Source: Microbacterium sp. (lineage in GTDB: Bacteria; Actinomycetota; Actinomycetes; Actinomycetales; Microbacteriaceae). Taken from it: a DNA stretch of 64,000 nucleotides. Numbering within the stretch: the stretch's first letter is position 1; each line of letters starts with the position of its first letter. This document shows, one piece after another, positions 55,218-63,817 of this stretch. The notes under the pieces are model-generated. The model saw only the letters and a program-made list of their open reading frames with translations. It did not search any database and was not told the DNA's origin. The translations under genes were made by a program, and so were the position numbers. The stretch is from contig JAEKKN010000038.1 in NCBI GenBank assembly GCA_019510305.1, positions 1-64,000 on the forward strand, given 5' to 3'.

Positions 55218-56074
55218 TGACCGCTCTCCTCGGCGCGATGCTCGCGGCCGGCATCCTCCTGTGCCTGTCGCCGTGGCTCTGGCCCTATCGCGAGCGCGCT
55301 GCCGCGGCGGCGCCTCGCGGACACCTGGTCAGACTCATCGAGGAGGCGGGTCTCCCGTCCGTCGCTCCTCGCGGGGTCGTGGTCGTGATCGTCGCGGTGG
55401 CGCTCGCCGCCGCATCCGTCGTGTGGCTGCTGACAGGACTCCCGACGCTCGCCATCCTCGCCGGTCTCGCAGGTGCGTGGACGCCCGTGCTGTACCTGCG
55501 TTCGAGGCGGCTGCGGCTGCGCAAGGCGCGGAGGCAGCTGTGGCCCGATGTATGCGACCTGCTGATCGCATCGATCCGCGTCGGGCTGTCGCTGCCCGAC
55601 GCCGTCGCCGGCCTGGCGGAATCCGCGCCGTCGACGCTGCGGCCCGCCTTCGTGGTCTTCGCGCGTGATCTGCACTCGACGGGGCGTTTCGACACCAGCC
55701 TCGACCGCCTCAAGACCACCCTCGCCGACCCGATCGCCGACCGCATCATCGAGACGCTGCGGATGGCACGACAGGTCGGCGGAACCGAGCTGACCAGCGT
55801 GCTGCGCGCGCTTTCCTCCTCGGTGCGAGCCGATGCAGCGCTACGCGGCGAGGTCGAGGCGCGACAGTCGTGGATACGTGGCGCCGCGGTGCTCGGAGCC
55901 GTCGCGCCCTGGGTGATCCTGGGGCTGCTGGTGATGAGGCCCGAGGGCGCGGACGCCTACGGCACGCCCGAGGGCGTGCTGGTCATCTGCATCGGAGCGG
56001 CGGTCTCGGTGATCGCGTACCGGGTGATGATCCGGATCGGGCGGCTGGCAGAACCCGGGCGGTGGTTCGGATGA
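55217..56074 (+). CDS. TadB-like pilus assembly membrane protein
   Basis: 285-residue type II secretion F-domain protein, inner-membrane platform for the pilus. Hydrophobic helices lie at both ends. The cytoplasmic F domain includes LWPDVCDLLIASIRVGLSLPDAV. The ATG shares bases with the tadA stop (TGATG), with GGAGGT upstream. It overlaps the next gene by ATGA. Confidence 0.85.
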   Translation: MTALLGAMLAAGILLCLSPWLWPYRERAAAAAPRGHLVRLIEEAGLPSVAPRGVVVVIVAVALAAASVVWLLTGLPTLAILAGLAGAWTPVLYLRSRRLRLRKARRQLWPDVCDLLIASIRVGLSLPDAVAGLAESAPSTLRPAFVVFARDLHSTGRFDTSLDRLKTTLADPIADRIIETLRMARQVGGTELTSVLRALSSSVRADAALRGEVEARQSWIRGAAVLGAVAPWVILGLLVMRPEGADAYGTPEGVLVICIGAAVSVIAYRVMIRIGRLAEPGRWFG

Positions 56075-57009
56075 CAGGGATCACCGATCTCGCCCTCGCA
56101 CTGCTGGTCGGAGGCGCCTTCGCCGGGGGAGTGCTGAGCATTCTCGCGGCTCTTCCGCGATGGCGCGCTGTCTCGCTGCCGACGCGCATCGCTCCCTATG
56201 TGCGCGACGTGGTCGATGACGCGCACCTCCCGGCATCCGCTCTTCCCCGCGTCGGCGCGCTTCCGATCACGGGACGGACGCTGTGGCAGCGGTCGAAGGA
56301 CGCGTTCGAACGGATGCTGGGCGGTGGGGACGCGCTGAGGCATCGGCTGTCGCAGGCCGGGGCGACCATGGATGCCGCCGGGTTCCGCGGCAGGCAGCTC
56401 GGCTGGGCGCTCGCCGGGATCGGGGCGGGAGCCGTGCTTCTCGTCGTCCTCGTGCTCGCGGGGCGGATGTCGGCCCCGGCGGCGCTGCTTCCGCTCCTGT
56501 CCGGCGCGGCGGTCGCAGTCGGCTACGACATGCAGCTCACGGCGAGAGCGAAGGCGCGGCGTATGCGCCTGACCGACGAGTTGCCCACCACACTCGAGTT
56601 CCTCGCCCTGTGCCTCTCGGCGGGTGAGGGCTTCCTCGACGCCCTGCGACGGGTCTCGGCCATCGGGTCAGGCGAACTGACTGCGGAGCTGCGTCAGGTG
56701 GTGCTCGCGGTAGGGACCGGCTCCGGCCTTGCCGATGCGCTGTCGGAGATGGCGTCGCGCCTGCAGCTGCCCGGCCTGTCGCGCGCGGTCGACCAGGTCA
56801 TCGCGGCGCTCGAGCACGGAGCGCCGCTGGCAGGAGTGCTGCACGCCCAGGCGGGAGATGCGCGAGAGGACGCCAAGCGCACGCTGATCGAGCAGGCCGG
56901 ACGCAAGGAGATCCTCATGCTCCTTCCTCTCGTGTTCCTCATCCTGCCGCTCTCGGTCCTGTTCGCGATCTGGCCAGGGCTCTTCATCCTGCGACTCGGC
57001 ATCGGCTGA
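56071..57009 (+). CDS. TadC-like pilus assembly membrane protein
   Basis: 312 residues, second F-domain platform protein. ELPTTLEFLALCLSAGEGFLDAL is the conserved F-domain helix, and the C-terminus ends in a hydrophobic MLLPLVFLILPLSVLFAIWPGLFIL. Overlap with tadB is 4 bases. Confidence 0.85.
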   Translation: MTGITDLALALLVGGAFAGGVLSILAALPRWRAVSLPTRIAPYVRDVVDDAHLPASALPRVGALPITGRTLWQRSKDAFERMLGGGDALRHRLSQAGATMDAAGFRGRQLGWALAGIGAGAVLLVVLVLAGRMSAPAALLPLLSGAAVAVGYDMQLTARAKARRMRLTDELPTTLEFLALCLSAGEGFLDALRRVSAIGSGELTAELRQVVLAVGTGSGLADALSEMASRLQLPGLSRAVDQVIAALEHGAPLAGVLHAQAGDAREDAKRTLIEQAGRKEILMLLPLVFLILPLSVLFAIWPGLFILRLGIG

Positions 57010-57030
57010 GCGCACCACGAAAGGACGACC

Positions 57031-57228
57031 ATGACGACACTCGGACGCTGGTGGAACCGCACCGCCGATTGGATGGGGGACCTCGCCGAGGACGACACGG
57101 GCGACGTGCCGGGCTGGGTTCTCGTGACGTTGATGACGGCCGGGTTGGTGGTGGTGATCTGGGCCGTCGCCGGGCCGGCGCTCAGCGCTCTGTTCCAGCA
57201 GGCCATCGAACGGGTCTCCGGGCTCTGA
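57031..57228 (+). CDS. Flp-like pilin
   Basis: 65-residue small pilin candidate. A hydrophilic, acidic leader (DLAEDDTGDVPG) precedes a single hydrophobic helix, VLVTLMTAGLVVVIWAVAGP. The typical G/xxxxE cleavage site is not obvious, and the leader is longer than in canonical Flp. AAAGGACG precedes the ATG. Confidence 0.75.
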   Translation: MTTLGRWWNRTADWMGDLAEDDTGDVPGWVLVTLMTAGLVVVIWAVAGPALSALFQQAIERVSGL

Positions 57229-57233
57229 GGCTC

Positions 57234-57635
57234 ATGAGCCTGCGTCGAGAACTCGCGGACGAGCGGGGCTCCAGTCCGGTGGAGTTCGTGCTCGTCGGTA
57301 CGCTGCTCACTCTGTTGACGCTCGCGGTGCTGCAACTCGCTCTGGCCACCTACGTGCGCAACGTGGTTCACGACGCCGCGGTCGAGGGAGCCTATTACGC
57401 AGCTCTCGCAGACACGACTCCCGAAGAGGGGGCGGAGCGGACGCGGCTGGCCATCACCAGGGCGGTGGGCGCGTCGTATGCGGAGGACGTCGCGGTGAGC
57501 ACGGCGGATGCGGGCGGCCAGCAGGTCATCGAGATGCGCGTGCGGACCACCCTCCCGATCATCGGGCTCGTCGGACTTCCTTACGCGTTGGAGGTGGAAG
57601 CGCATGCGCCGATGGAATCGCTGGGTGACGGATGA
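57234..57635 (+). CDS. TadE-like pseudopilin
   Basis: 133 residues. DERGSSPVEFVLVGTLLTLLTLAVLQLAL is the TadE signature: a short leader with the conserved E in PVEF and one membrane helix, then an extracellular domain. The ATG at 57234 follows GAGG. It overlaps the next gene. Confidence 0.82.
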   Translation: MSLRRELADERGSSPVEFVLVGTLLTLLTLAVLQLALATYVRNVVHDAAVEGAYYAALADTTPEEGAERTRLAITRAVGASYAEDVAVSTADAGGQQVIEMRVRTTLPIIGLVGLPYALEVEAHAPMESLGDG

Positions 57636-58059
57636 TGAGGGATCGGCCGCGCTCGAGTTCATCACCGTCGGGCTGATCCTGCTCGTCCCTCTGGTGTACC
57701 TGATCGCGGCTCTCGGGGTCATCCAGGAGCAGACCCTCGGCGTCGAAGCGGCGGCACGGCACACCGTGCGCGTGATCTCCTTGGCGCCCGACGCGGATGC
57801 CGCCGTCGCGCGCAGCGAACAGGTGCTCGCGGGCATCGTCGAGGAGTACGGTCTCGACGCGGATGCCGTCGACGTCAGTCTGTCGTGCGTCCCCGCGGCG
57901 TCGGAGTGTCCGACGGCGGGAGCCACGGTCACCGTCACGGTGCTGACCTGCGTGTCGCTTCCCCTTATGCCCTCGCTCTTCGGACTCGATCGCTCGACCG
58001 CGATCCCCGTCGAGGCATCTGCCGTGCAGAAGATCTCGCGCCTGTGGGGAGGAGGGTGA
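57604..58059 (+). CDS. TadE/TadF-like pseudopilin
   Basis: 151 residues with DDEGSAALEFITVGLILLVPLVYLI, the TadE-type leader and helix, and an extracellular part with two cysteines (LSCVPAASEC) that may form a disulfide. The ATG is inside the previous gene with GGAGG 8 bases upstream. Confidence 0.8.
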   Translation: MRRWNRWVTDDEGSAALEFITVGLILLVPLVYLIAALGVIQEQTLGVEAAARHTVRVISLAPDADAAVARSEQVLAGIVEEYGLDADAVDVSLSCVPAASECPTAGATVTVTVLTCVSLPLMPSLFGLDRSTAIPVEASAVQKISRLWGGG

Positions 58060-58061
58060 CG

Positions 58062-58490
58062 ATGCGGAGGATGACGTCGAGACGCGATGCGGATGACGAG
58101 GGCAGCGTGCTGCTGCTCGCGCTCGGCTACGCGCTTCTCGCGATCGCCGTGATCTTCGTGTGCGTGTGCGCGACCGACCTGTACATCACGCAGAAGCGGC
58201 TCGACTCCCTCGCAGACTCGGCAGCGCTCGCAGGGGCCGACGGCTTCACGTTCTCGATCGACGCTGCCGGACCCCATGCAGAACTCACCGATGACGGCGT
58301 GCTCGAGCAGGCGGAGGCGCTGCTCGCCGCCACTCCCACCGACGCCGTCCTCGTCAGCGCGGGGACACCCGACGGAGTCTCGGCTCGGGTGACGGTGGCG
58401 GGCGTGTGGCATCCACCGCTGCTGAGTCCGTTCGTACCCGAGGGGGTCCCTCTGGAGTCGACCGGGACCAGCCGCACCGCGCTCCAGTGA
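58062..58490 (+). CDS. TadG/Rv3654c-like pilus-associated protein
   Basis: 142 residues. DADDEGSVLLLALGYALLAIAVIFVCVCATDLY is a leader plus membrane helix, followed by QKRLDSLADSAALAGADG, the TadG-like N-terminal pattern. GGAGGAGGG precedes the ATG. Last gene of the cluster. No prepilin peptidase, TadZ or secretin gene was seen in the window. Confidence 0.8.
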   Translation: MRRMTSRRDADDEGSVLLLALGYALLAIAVIFVCVCATDLYITQKRLDSLADSAALAGADGFTFSIDAAGPHAELTDDGVLEQAEALLAATPTDAVLVSAGTPDGVSARVTVAGVWHPPLLSPFVPEGVPLESTGTSRTALQ

Positions 58491-58491
58491 G

Positions 58492-59049
58492 TCAGCCCGT
58501 CTCGCGGGCCCGAAGCACGTCGAGCAGCGAGCGCACCCGCCGCTCGAACCCCTCGGGCACATCAGCCGGCAGGCCGTCGATCGGCCACCACCGCACGTCC
58601 TCCGACTCCTCGCTCACCGTCAGCGCGGCGGCGGTCGGCACGATGACCGCCACGCCGATGTCGAGGTGAGAGGCGCACCGGCCGAAGGCCGACGACAGGG
58701 CATGGTGGTCGAGGTCGTAGAGGAACGGGTTCGAGACGGATGCCGTGACGCCCGTCTCCTCACGGAGCTCACGCAGCGCGGCATCCGCTATCGAGGCGTC
58801 ATCGTCCTCGAGATGACCGCCGGGCTGCACCCAGAACCGGCCCTTGCGGTGGAAGACGAGCAATGTGCGGGCGAGCGTCGGATCGAAGACGAACGCCGAC
58901 GCGGTCGCGTGGCTCGGGCCGTCATCGCGCCGCACCGGGCCGAAGTCGTCGGGAAAATGCGTGGCGAAGTCTGCTCGCGCAGCGTCGTCGCGAGGGGAGC
59001 GCGGAGCGAACGCGCTGACGAGCTGCCGGACGTCAGCCGCCAGCGTCAT
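58492..59049 (-). CDS. Nudix hydrolase
   Basis: 185 residues. The Nudix box is complete, GHLEDDDASIADAALRELREETG (G-x5-E-x7-REUxEE), near residues 75-98. WVQPGG precedes it. The substrate, a nucleoside diphosphate derivative, is unknown. ATG 59049 overlaps the MFS stop by 4 bases; a longer frame is the MFS gene read out of frame. Convergent with the pilus operon with one base between stops. Confidence 0.88.
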   Translation of the reverse strand: MTLAADVRQLVSAFAPRSPRDDAARADFATHFPDDFGPVRRDDGPSHATASAFVFDPTLARTLLVFHRKGRFWVQPGGHLEDDDASIADAALRELREETGVTASVSNPFLYDLDHHALSSAFGRCASHLDIGVAVIVPTAAALTVSEESEDVRWWPIDGLPADVPEGFERRVRSLLDVLRARETG

Positions 59050-60308
59050 GTTTCGGTGCCCTTGTTCCGCGGCACGAACATCGGGATCCAGCGCAGGAAC
59101 CCGGCTGCTCCTGCCACACCGAGCACGCCCATGGTTGCTGCGGCCACCGGCAGCGAGGCGACGGCGACGATGGCCGAGATCAGCAGAGGCGCGATCGCGC
59201 CACCGGCATCCGTCAGCGTCCGCCACGACCCGAGGAAGGCCGCCGGCTCGCTCTTGGGAGCCACGTCGGCGCCGAGCGTGAGCAGGATGCCGCTGGACAG
59301 GCCGTTGCCCACGCCGAGGACCGCCGCGAACATCCCGAACCACAACACCGAGTCGTCAAGGTCGTGCGTGAACGACAGCGAGAGGAACCCCGCGCCCATC
59401 AGCACCATGGCGGGCATGGCTGCCCAGAGCCGTCCGAAGCGGTCCATCACCTGGCCGCTCGCATAGAACAAGGCGAAGTCGATCGCGCCGGAGATGCCGA
59501 CCACGAGCGCGATCGTCGAGGCATCCAGACCGAGAGAGATTCCCCACAGCGGAAGCAGCACCTGACGAGCGCTGCGCACCGCCGACAGCGACGCGGCGGC
59601 GAGACCGAGTCGGCCCAGAACCGAGCGCTGCAGCCACATGGTCCGCAGGACGCCGGCGCGCTCGATCGTCGGAATCGATCCGCTGACCGCCTCGCCCGAG
59701 TCCTCGGCCTGCAGCGCGGGCGCTGCGACCGGGATCGTCTTCTCCGGATCCGGCCCGAACAGCACCAACGCCACCATCACGACCAGGCAGCCGAGGAAGA
59801 ACCAGAACGCCGCCGCCTCCGAGCCGAACAGGTGCAGCAGCCCCGCCGCGATGAACGGGCCGACGAAGACGCCGAGGCGGAAGCTCCCGCCGAGCAGCGA
59901 CAGCGCTCTGGCGCGGAAATCGAGGGGCACACGGGTCGTCATGAAAGCGTGCCGGGCGAGGCCGAAGGCCGCGGCGCAGAATCCCAGGAGGAAGACGGAT
60001 GCCGCGAGCACTCCCGGCGACGCGGCGAACACCATGGCGACTCCCGCGACGATCGCCACCACGCCGGCGATCACCATCGTGAAGCGCTCCCCGAGCCGCG
60101 AGACGGCCCAGCCCGCAGGCAGGTTGCCGCACAGCTGACCGACCACGAGAGCTGCGGAGATGAGGGCCGCGAGAGCGATGTCGGCGCCCATGCGCGAAGC
60201 CACGACGGGGATCAGGGGGATGACCGCACCCTCGCCGAGCGAGAACAGGATGGTCGGCAGGTACACCATGGGCCCGAACTTCTTCAGGACCACCGATGCA
60301 CTGCTCAT
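59046..60308 (-). CDS. MFS transporter
   Basis: 420 residues with 12 predicted membrane segments and a central charged loop (residues ~200-225). The substrate cannot be told. GNLPAGWAVSRLGERF is the loop 2-3 MFS motif. ATG 60308 lies 7 bases after TAGAGT. Translationally coupled to the Nudix gene. Confidence 0.85.
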   Translation of the reverse strand: MSSASVVLKKFGPMVYLPTILFSLGEGAVIPLIPVVASRMGADIALAALISAALVVGQLCGNLPAGWAVSRLGERFTMVIAGVVAIVAGVAMVFAASPGVLAASVFLLGFCAAAFGLARHAFMTTRVPLDFRARALSLLGGSFRLGVFVGPFIAAGLLHLFGSEAAAFWFFLGCLVVMVALVLFGPDPEKTIPVAAPALQAEDSGEAVSGSIPTIERAGVLRTMWLQRSVLGRLGLAAASLSAVRSARQVLLPLWGISLGLDASTIALVVGISGAIDFALFYASGQVMDRFGRLWAAMPAMVLMGAGFLSLSFTHDLDDSVLWFGMFAAVLGVGNGLSSGILLTLGADVAPKSEPAAFLGSWRTLTDAGGAIAPLLISAIVAVASLPVAAATMGVLGVAGAAGFLRWIPMFVPRNKGTET

Positions 60309-60315
60309 CACTGCG

Positions 60316-60337
60316 ACTCTACTCGGCAGAGTAGGCT
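60316..60337. promoter_or_regulatory. Divergent promoters of the MFS gene and prfB
   Basis: Minus-strand TAGAGT (60316-60321) is 7 bases from the MFS ATG. Plus-strand TAGGCT (60332-60337) is 9 bases from the prfB ATG, with AAGGAAG between. The whole intergenic space is 38 bases. Confidence 0.5.
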
Positions 60338-60346
60338 AAGGAAGCC

Positions 60347-61456
60347 ATGCTCGAACTCGATCTCTCCGCCGACATCCAGGCCCTGCGACTCACCTACGGT
60401 GACATCCGCGAGGTCATCGATGTCGAGACGCTCCGTTCCGATATCGCCCGACTGAGTGAAGAGGCCGGTGCCCCAGATCTCTGGGATGACACCGAGCGGG
60501 CGCAGAAGGTGACCAGCGCGCTGAGCCACCGGCAGTCGGCACTCGCGCGGGTCACGGCCATCGGAAGCCGTCTCGACGACCTCGAGGTCCTCGTCGAACT
60601 CGCCAACGAGATGGGCGACGAGGAGTCGGCGACCGAAGCACGTGCCGAGCTCGCCGCTCTCACCGACATCATCAGCCAGCTCGAGGTGCAGACGCTGCTC
60701 GACGGCGAATACGACGAGCGCAGCGCGATCATCACGATCCGTTCGGGCGCCGGAGGCGACGACGCCACCGACTTCGCCGAGATGCTCATGCGCATGTACC
60801 TGCGCTGGGCTGAGCGCCACAAGTACCCGGTGAAGGTCATGGACACGTCCTACGCCGAAGGAGCCGGCATCAAGTCGGCCACGTTCGAGATCGACGCCCC
60901 TTATGCGTTCGGGACCATCTCGGTCGAGGCGGGCACGCACCGCCTCGCGCGCATCAGCCCCTTCGGCTCAGCCGACAAGCGTCAGACCTCGTTCGCCGCG
61001 GTCGAGGTCATCCCGCTCATGGAGGAAGCGACCGAGGTCGACATCCCCGAGAGCGACATCCGCGTCGACGTGTTCCGCTCCTCTGGCCCTGGCGGCCAGT
61101 CGGTCAACACGACCGACTCTGCCGTGCGCCTCACGCACCTTCCGACCGGCATCGTCGTGTCGATGCAGAACGAGAAGTCGCAGATCCAGAACCGTGCGGC
61201 GGCCATGCGCGTGCTGCAGACCCGCCTTCTGCTGCTGCAGAAGGAACAGGAAGCCGCGAAGAAGAAGGAGCTCGCCGGCAACATCACGGCGAGCTGGGGC
61301 GACCAGATGCGCTCGTACTTCCTCTACGGCCAGCAGCTCGTCAAAGACCTGCGCACCGGGCACGAGTCCGGCAACCCGATGGCCGTCTTCGACGGCGACC
61401 TCGACGGCTTCATCTCGGCCGGCATCCGCTGGCGCAAGCGCAAAGAAGAGGACTGA
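60347..61456 (+). CDS. prfB: Peptide chain release factor 2
   Basis: Recognises UGA and UAA stop codons and triggers peptide release. 369 residues, with SPF in ARISPFGSADKRQTSF (stop recognition) and GGQ at residues 249-251 in SSGPGGQSVN. There is no internal UGA frameshift site as in E. coli, as usual in Actinobacteria. In related genomes ftsE follows directly; here two opposite-strand genes intervene. Confidence 0.95.
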   Translation: MLELDLSADIQALRLTYGDIREVIDVETLRSDIARLSEEAGAPDLWDDTERAQKVTSALSHRQSALARVTAIGSRLDDLEVLVELANEMGDEESATEARAELAALTDIISQLEVQTLLDGEYDERSAIITIRSGAGGDDATDFAEMLMRMYLRWAERHKYPVKVMDTSYAEGAGIKSATFEIDAPYAFGTISVEAGTHRLARISPFGSADKRQTSFAAVEVIPLMEEATEVDIPESDIRVDVFRSSGPGGQSVNTTDSAVRLTHLPTGIVVSMQNEKSQIQNRAAAMRVLQTRLLLLQKEQEAAKKKELAGNITASWGDQMRSYFLYGQQLVKDLRTGHESGNPMAVFDGDLDGFISAGIRWRKRKEED

Positions 61457-61464
61457 TCGGCTCC

Positions 61465-62472
61465 TCAGCGGGCCGTGCCGGCCAGCGTGCCGGTGACGTC
61501 GTCGATGCTGTAGAGGATGCATTGGACAGTTCGATCGTCCCAGCGACTCCACGAAGATCTCGTCGGCTGATAGGTGTAGAAGTCGAGTTCGGAATCGTCG
61601 TAACCAAGCCCGACATAGCGCTCGAACTCGGCCAGGCAGCCTGACCACGCCGTCGCCTCCAGCGACTCGTCGCCGGGGAATTCGCCGTCCTCGACGTCGA
61701 AGATGAAGAAGACCTCGTCGGTGTGCGGAGTGTCGCAGGGCACGACGGGCAGCTCGTAGATCATGTCGTCGCCGTAATCGATGAGCGGGATGCAATCGCC
61801 CACCTCGAGATCGGCGAACGCGGTCATCTCGGCCCCTTCGATCTCGCCGGGGTCCGTCGGCACGGTCTCCGTCGAGTCGTCGTCGAGTGTCGAGCCGCCC
61901 TCTGCGCTGGAACCGCCGGCGTCGGGAGACACCGACGTGACCGGAGCGGTGAAGGAGATCAGCGCGACGGCGGTCGCGAGCACGGCTCCGAGGCCTGTGG
62001 CGCCGAGGCCGACGACACCCGGCCATTTGGCGCTGCGCAGGAACAGCGAGGCGATCGACAACACGAAGCCTGCACCGAGTGCGACCCAGCCGGCGGCGGC
62101 GATCGGCGGGATGCAGGAGAGCACGATGCCGAGCCCGACGATGCACAGTCCGATGACGCCGAGTACAGGGAACCTCGGCGTCGGTCGCACAGAGGGAGAG
62201 AAGGGCTGAGCGTACCCCGGATGCGCCGGTACGGCTGCGGCGACGTCTGCGCCCGGAGTCGTCGCACCGATCGCCATCACGTAAGGCGGCGCGAACGGGG
62301 CGGCATCGGCGGCGGGAGCGACCGGTGCGGCCGCTCCCGCCGGAGCGATGTCTGCCGGCTGAGCGGATGCCGCGGCCTCCGCCTGCGCGTAGAAGTGCTC
62401 GGTCCACTGCGAACCGTCCCACCAGCGCTGACGGCCGGAGCCGTCGTCGTACCACCCAGCCGGCGCGTTCAT
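61465..62472 (-). CDS. DUF2510 membrane protein with septum-formation-like domain
   Basis: 335 residues. It begins with a DUF2510 domain (AGWYDDGSGRQRWWDGSQW), followed by a Pro/Ala linker, three membrane segments around residues 100-185 (DUF4190-like), an acidic linker and a C-terminal extracellular domain with conserved cysteines (VGDC, VVPCDTPHTDEV) as in the actinobacterial septum-formation family. Function untested. It converges on prfB. The upstream paralog lies 7 bases away. Confidence 0.75.
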   Translation of the reverse strand: MNAPAGWYDDGSGRQRWWDGSQWTEHFYAQAEAAASAQPADIAPAGAAAPVAPAADAAPFAPPYVMAIGATTPGADVAAAVPAHPGYAQPFSPSVRPTPRFPVLGVIGLCIVGLGIVLSCIPPIAAAGWVALGAGFVLSIASLFLRSAKWPGVVGLGATGLGAVLATAVALISFTAPVTSVSPDAGGSSAEGGSTLDDDSTETVPTDPGEIEGAEMTAFADLEVGDCIPLIDYGDDMIYELPVVPCDTPHTDEVFFIFDVEDGEFPGDESLEATAWSGCLAEFERYVGLGYDDSELDFYTYQPTRSSWSRWDDRTVQCILYSIDDVTGTLAGTAR

Positions 62473-62479
62473 CTCTGCG

Positions 62480-63676
62480 TCACTGTGCGAGCATGCAGGT
62501 CGAGATGTTGTCGGCGAACACCTCGGCGAAGGCGGACGCCGCGTTCACATCGTCGAAGACGCCGGTTCCCTCGGCGATCTTGCGAAGCGTCGCATCGTCG
62601 ACGTCCGAGTCCACGAAGGCCTGCGCGAAGCAGGTGACCTGCGCGTCGGTGTACGAGTCGCTGCTGCCGGTGGATTCTTCGATCACTGCACGCAGACCGA
62701 CCTTGAGTTCATCGACGGTCGGGCGGCCCAGTGCCGCGTCAGGGTCTTCGGCGGAGTCGGTCGGCTCGTCGCTCGGAGTGTCCTCGGCGCTGCTCGACGG
62801 CGGCGATGACGGCAGGTCGTCGATCGCGCTGTTGATGGCCATGGCGGCGAAGAAGACGATCGCGACGATGAATGCGATGACGATGCCGATCACACCCACG
62901 ATGAGTCCGGTGATTCCCGGCCACTTGCGGCCCTTCAGGAACAGCGAGACCACGGAGATCACGAGCCCCGCGAGCAGCACGACCCAGCCGATCACCATCA
63001 CGGGCGTGACGGGTATGCAGGAGAGGATGACGCCGAGGACGGCCAGACCGAGGCCGACCAGACCCAGGATCGAGATCGACGCCGGCGCGCTGGGGGCCGT
63101 GCCATAAGGAGCGGCGCCCGCCGCAGCATAGCCGGGCGCTCCGCTCTGCGAACCGGGGGCTGCAGCAGGATACGCGGGTGCCTGGGGCACGCCGGCGTAC
63201 GTCGGAGCGGCCTCGGGGTAGCCCGCCGAGGGCGCGTAGCCCGGTGCCGGTGCGGCATACGGGGGAAGCCCGCCGGTCACCGGCGGAGTCTGTTCACCGG
63301 CGCCCGGTGCTTCGAACTGCTGAGTGGGCTGCTCGGCGGGGGCGTCGAACGGGATCGTCGGCTGCTCCTGAGCGGGCGCCCACGCGTCGGTAGCCGGCTG
63401 CTCACCGTACGACAGGTTCTCGGGCACCGGAGGGACTTCGGGGACCTCGGAGGCTGCAACCGGGGCGGCGTCTTCGGAAGGCACGGAGGGGGCGGCCTCG
63501 ATGACCCGCTCTTCGGCGGGCGCGAACGGGTTCGACTCGGCGGTCTCGACGGAAGGCGTCTCGGCGGCAGGGGCCTCGGGCTCGGCGACCGGTGCGAAAT
63601 GCTCCGTCCACTGGGTGCCGTCCCACCAGCGCTGTCGGCCGGACCCGTCGTCGTACCAGCCAGCAGGTGTCGTCAT
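62480..63676 (-). CDS. DUF2510 membrane protein, paralog of the downstream gene
   Basis: 398 residues with the same DUF2510 start (AGWYDDGSGRQRWWDGTQW) and the same three-helix block, but a much longer Pro/Ala/Tyr-rich linker (residues ~35-215) and a different C-terminal domain with two cysteines (VTCFAQAF, STCML). ATG 63676 has GAGGGGG about 9 bases upstream; ATG 63685 directly abuts it and is rejected. The DUF2510-coding DNA of the two genes is nearly identical, indicating duplication. Confidence 0.75.
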   Translation of the reverse strand: MTTPAGWYDDGSGRQRWWDGTQWTEHFAPVAEPEAPAAETPSVETAESNPFAPAEERVIEAAPSVPSEDAAPVAASEVPEVPPVPENLSYGEQPATDAWAPAQEQPTIPFDAPAEQPTQQFEAPGAGEQTPPVTGGLPPYAAPAPGYAPSAGYPEAAPTYAGVPQAPAYPAAAPGSQSGAPGYAAAGAAPYGTAPSAPASISILGLVGLGLAVLGVILSCIPVTPVMVIGWVVLLAGLVISVVSLFLKGRKWPGITGLIVGVIGIVIAFIVAIVFFAAMAINSAIDDLPSSPPSSSAEDTPSDEPTDSAEDPDAALGRPTVDELKVGLRAVIEESTGSSDSYTDAQVTCFAQAFVDSDVDDATLRKIAEGTGVFDDVNAASAFAEVFADNISTCMLAQ

Positions 63677-63802
63677 GATGTGCATCCCCCTCGGAATCGG
63701 TCCCCGCGCGATCGCGCGGATCAGCAGTTCATGTATAGCAGTGACCGTCGACGCAAGGCAGGTGTGCGGGGTGTCGCTCGCGGGCAGGGGAGAGGTGGAG
63801 CT

Positions 63803-63808
63803 TAGGCT
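63803..63808 (+). promoter_or_regulatory. -10 box before ftsE
   Basis: TAGGCT, 9 bases, ATG 63818. It gives ftsE its own promoter now that it is separated from prfB. Confidence 0.45.
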
Positions 63809-63817
63809 CGTACCGCC

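Noticed and set aside
60347..60500. Programmed frameshift in prfB
   Set aside because: The frame is continuous from ATG with no in-frame UGA near codon 25.
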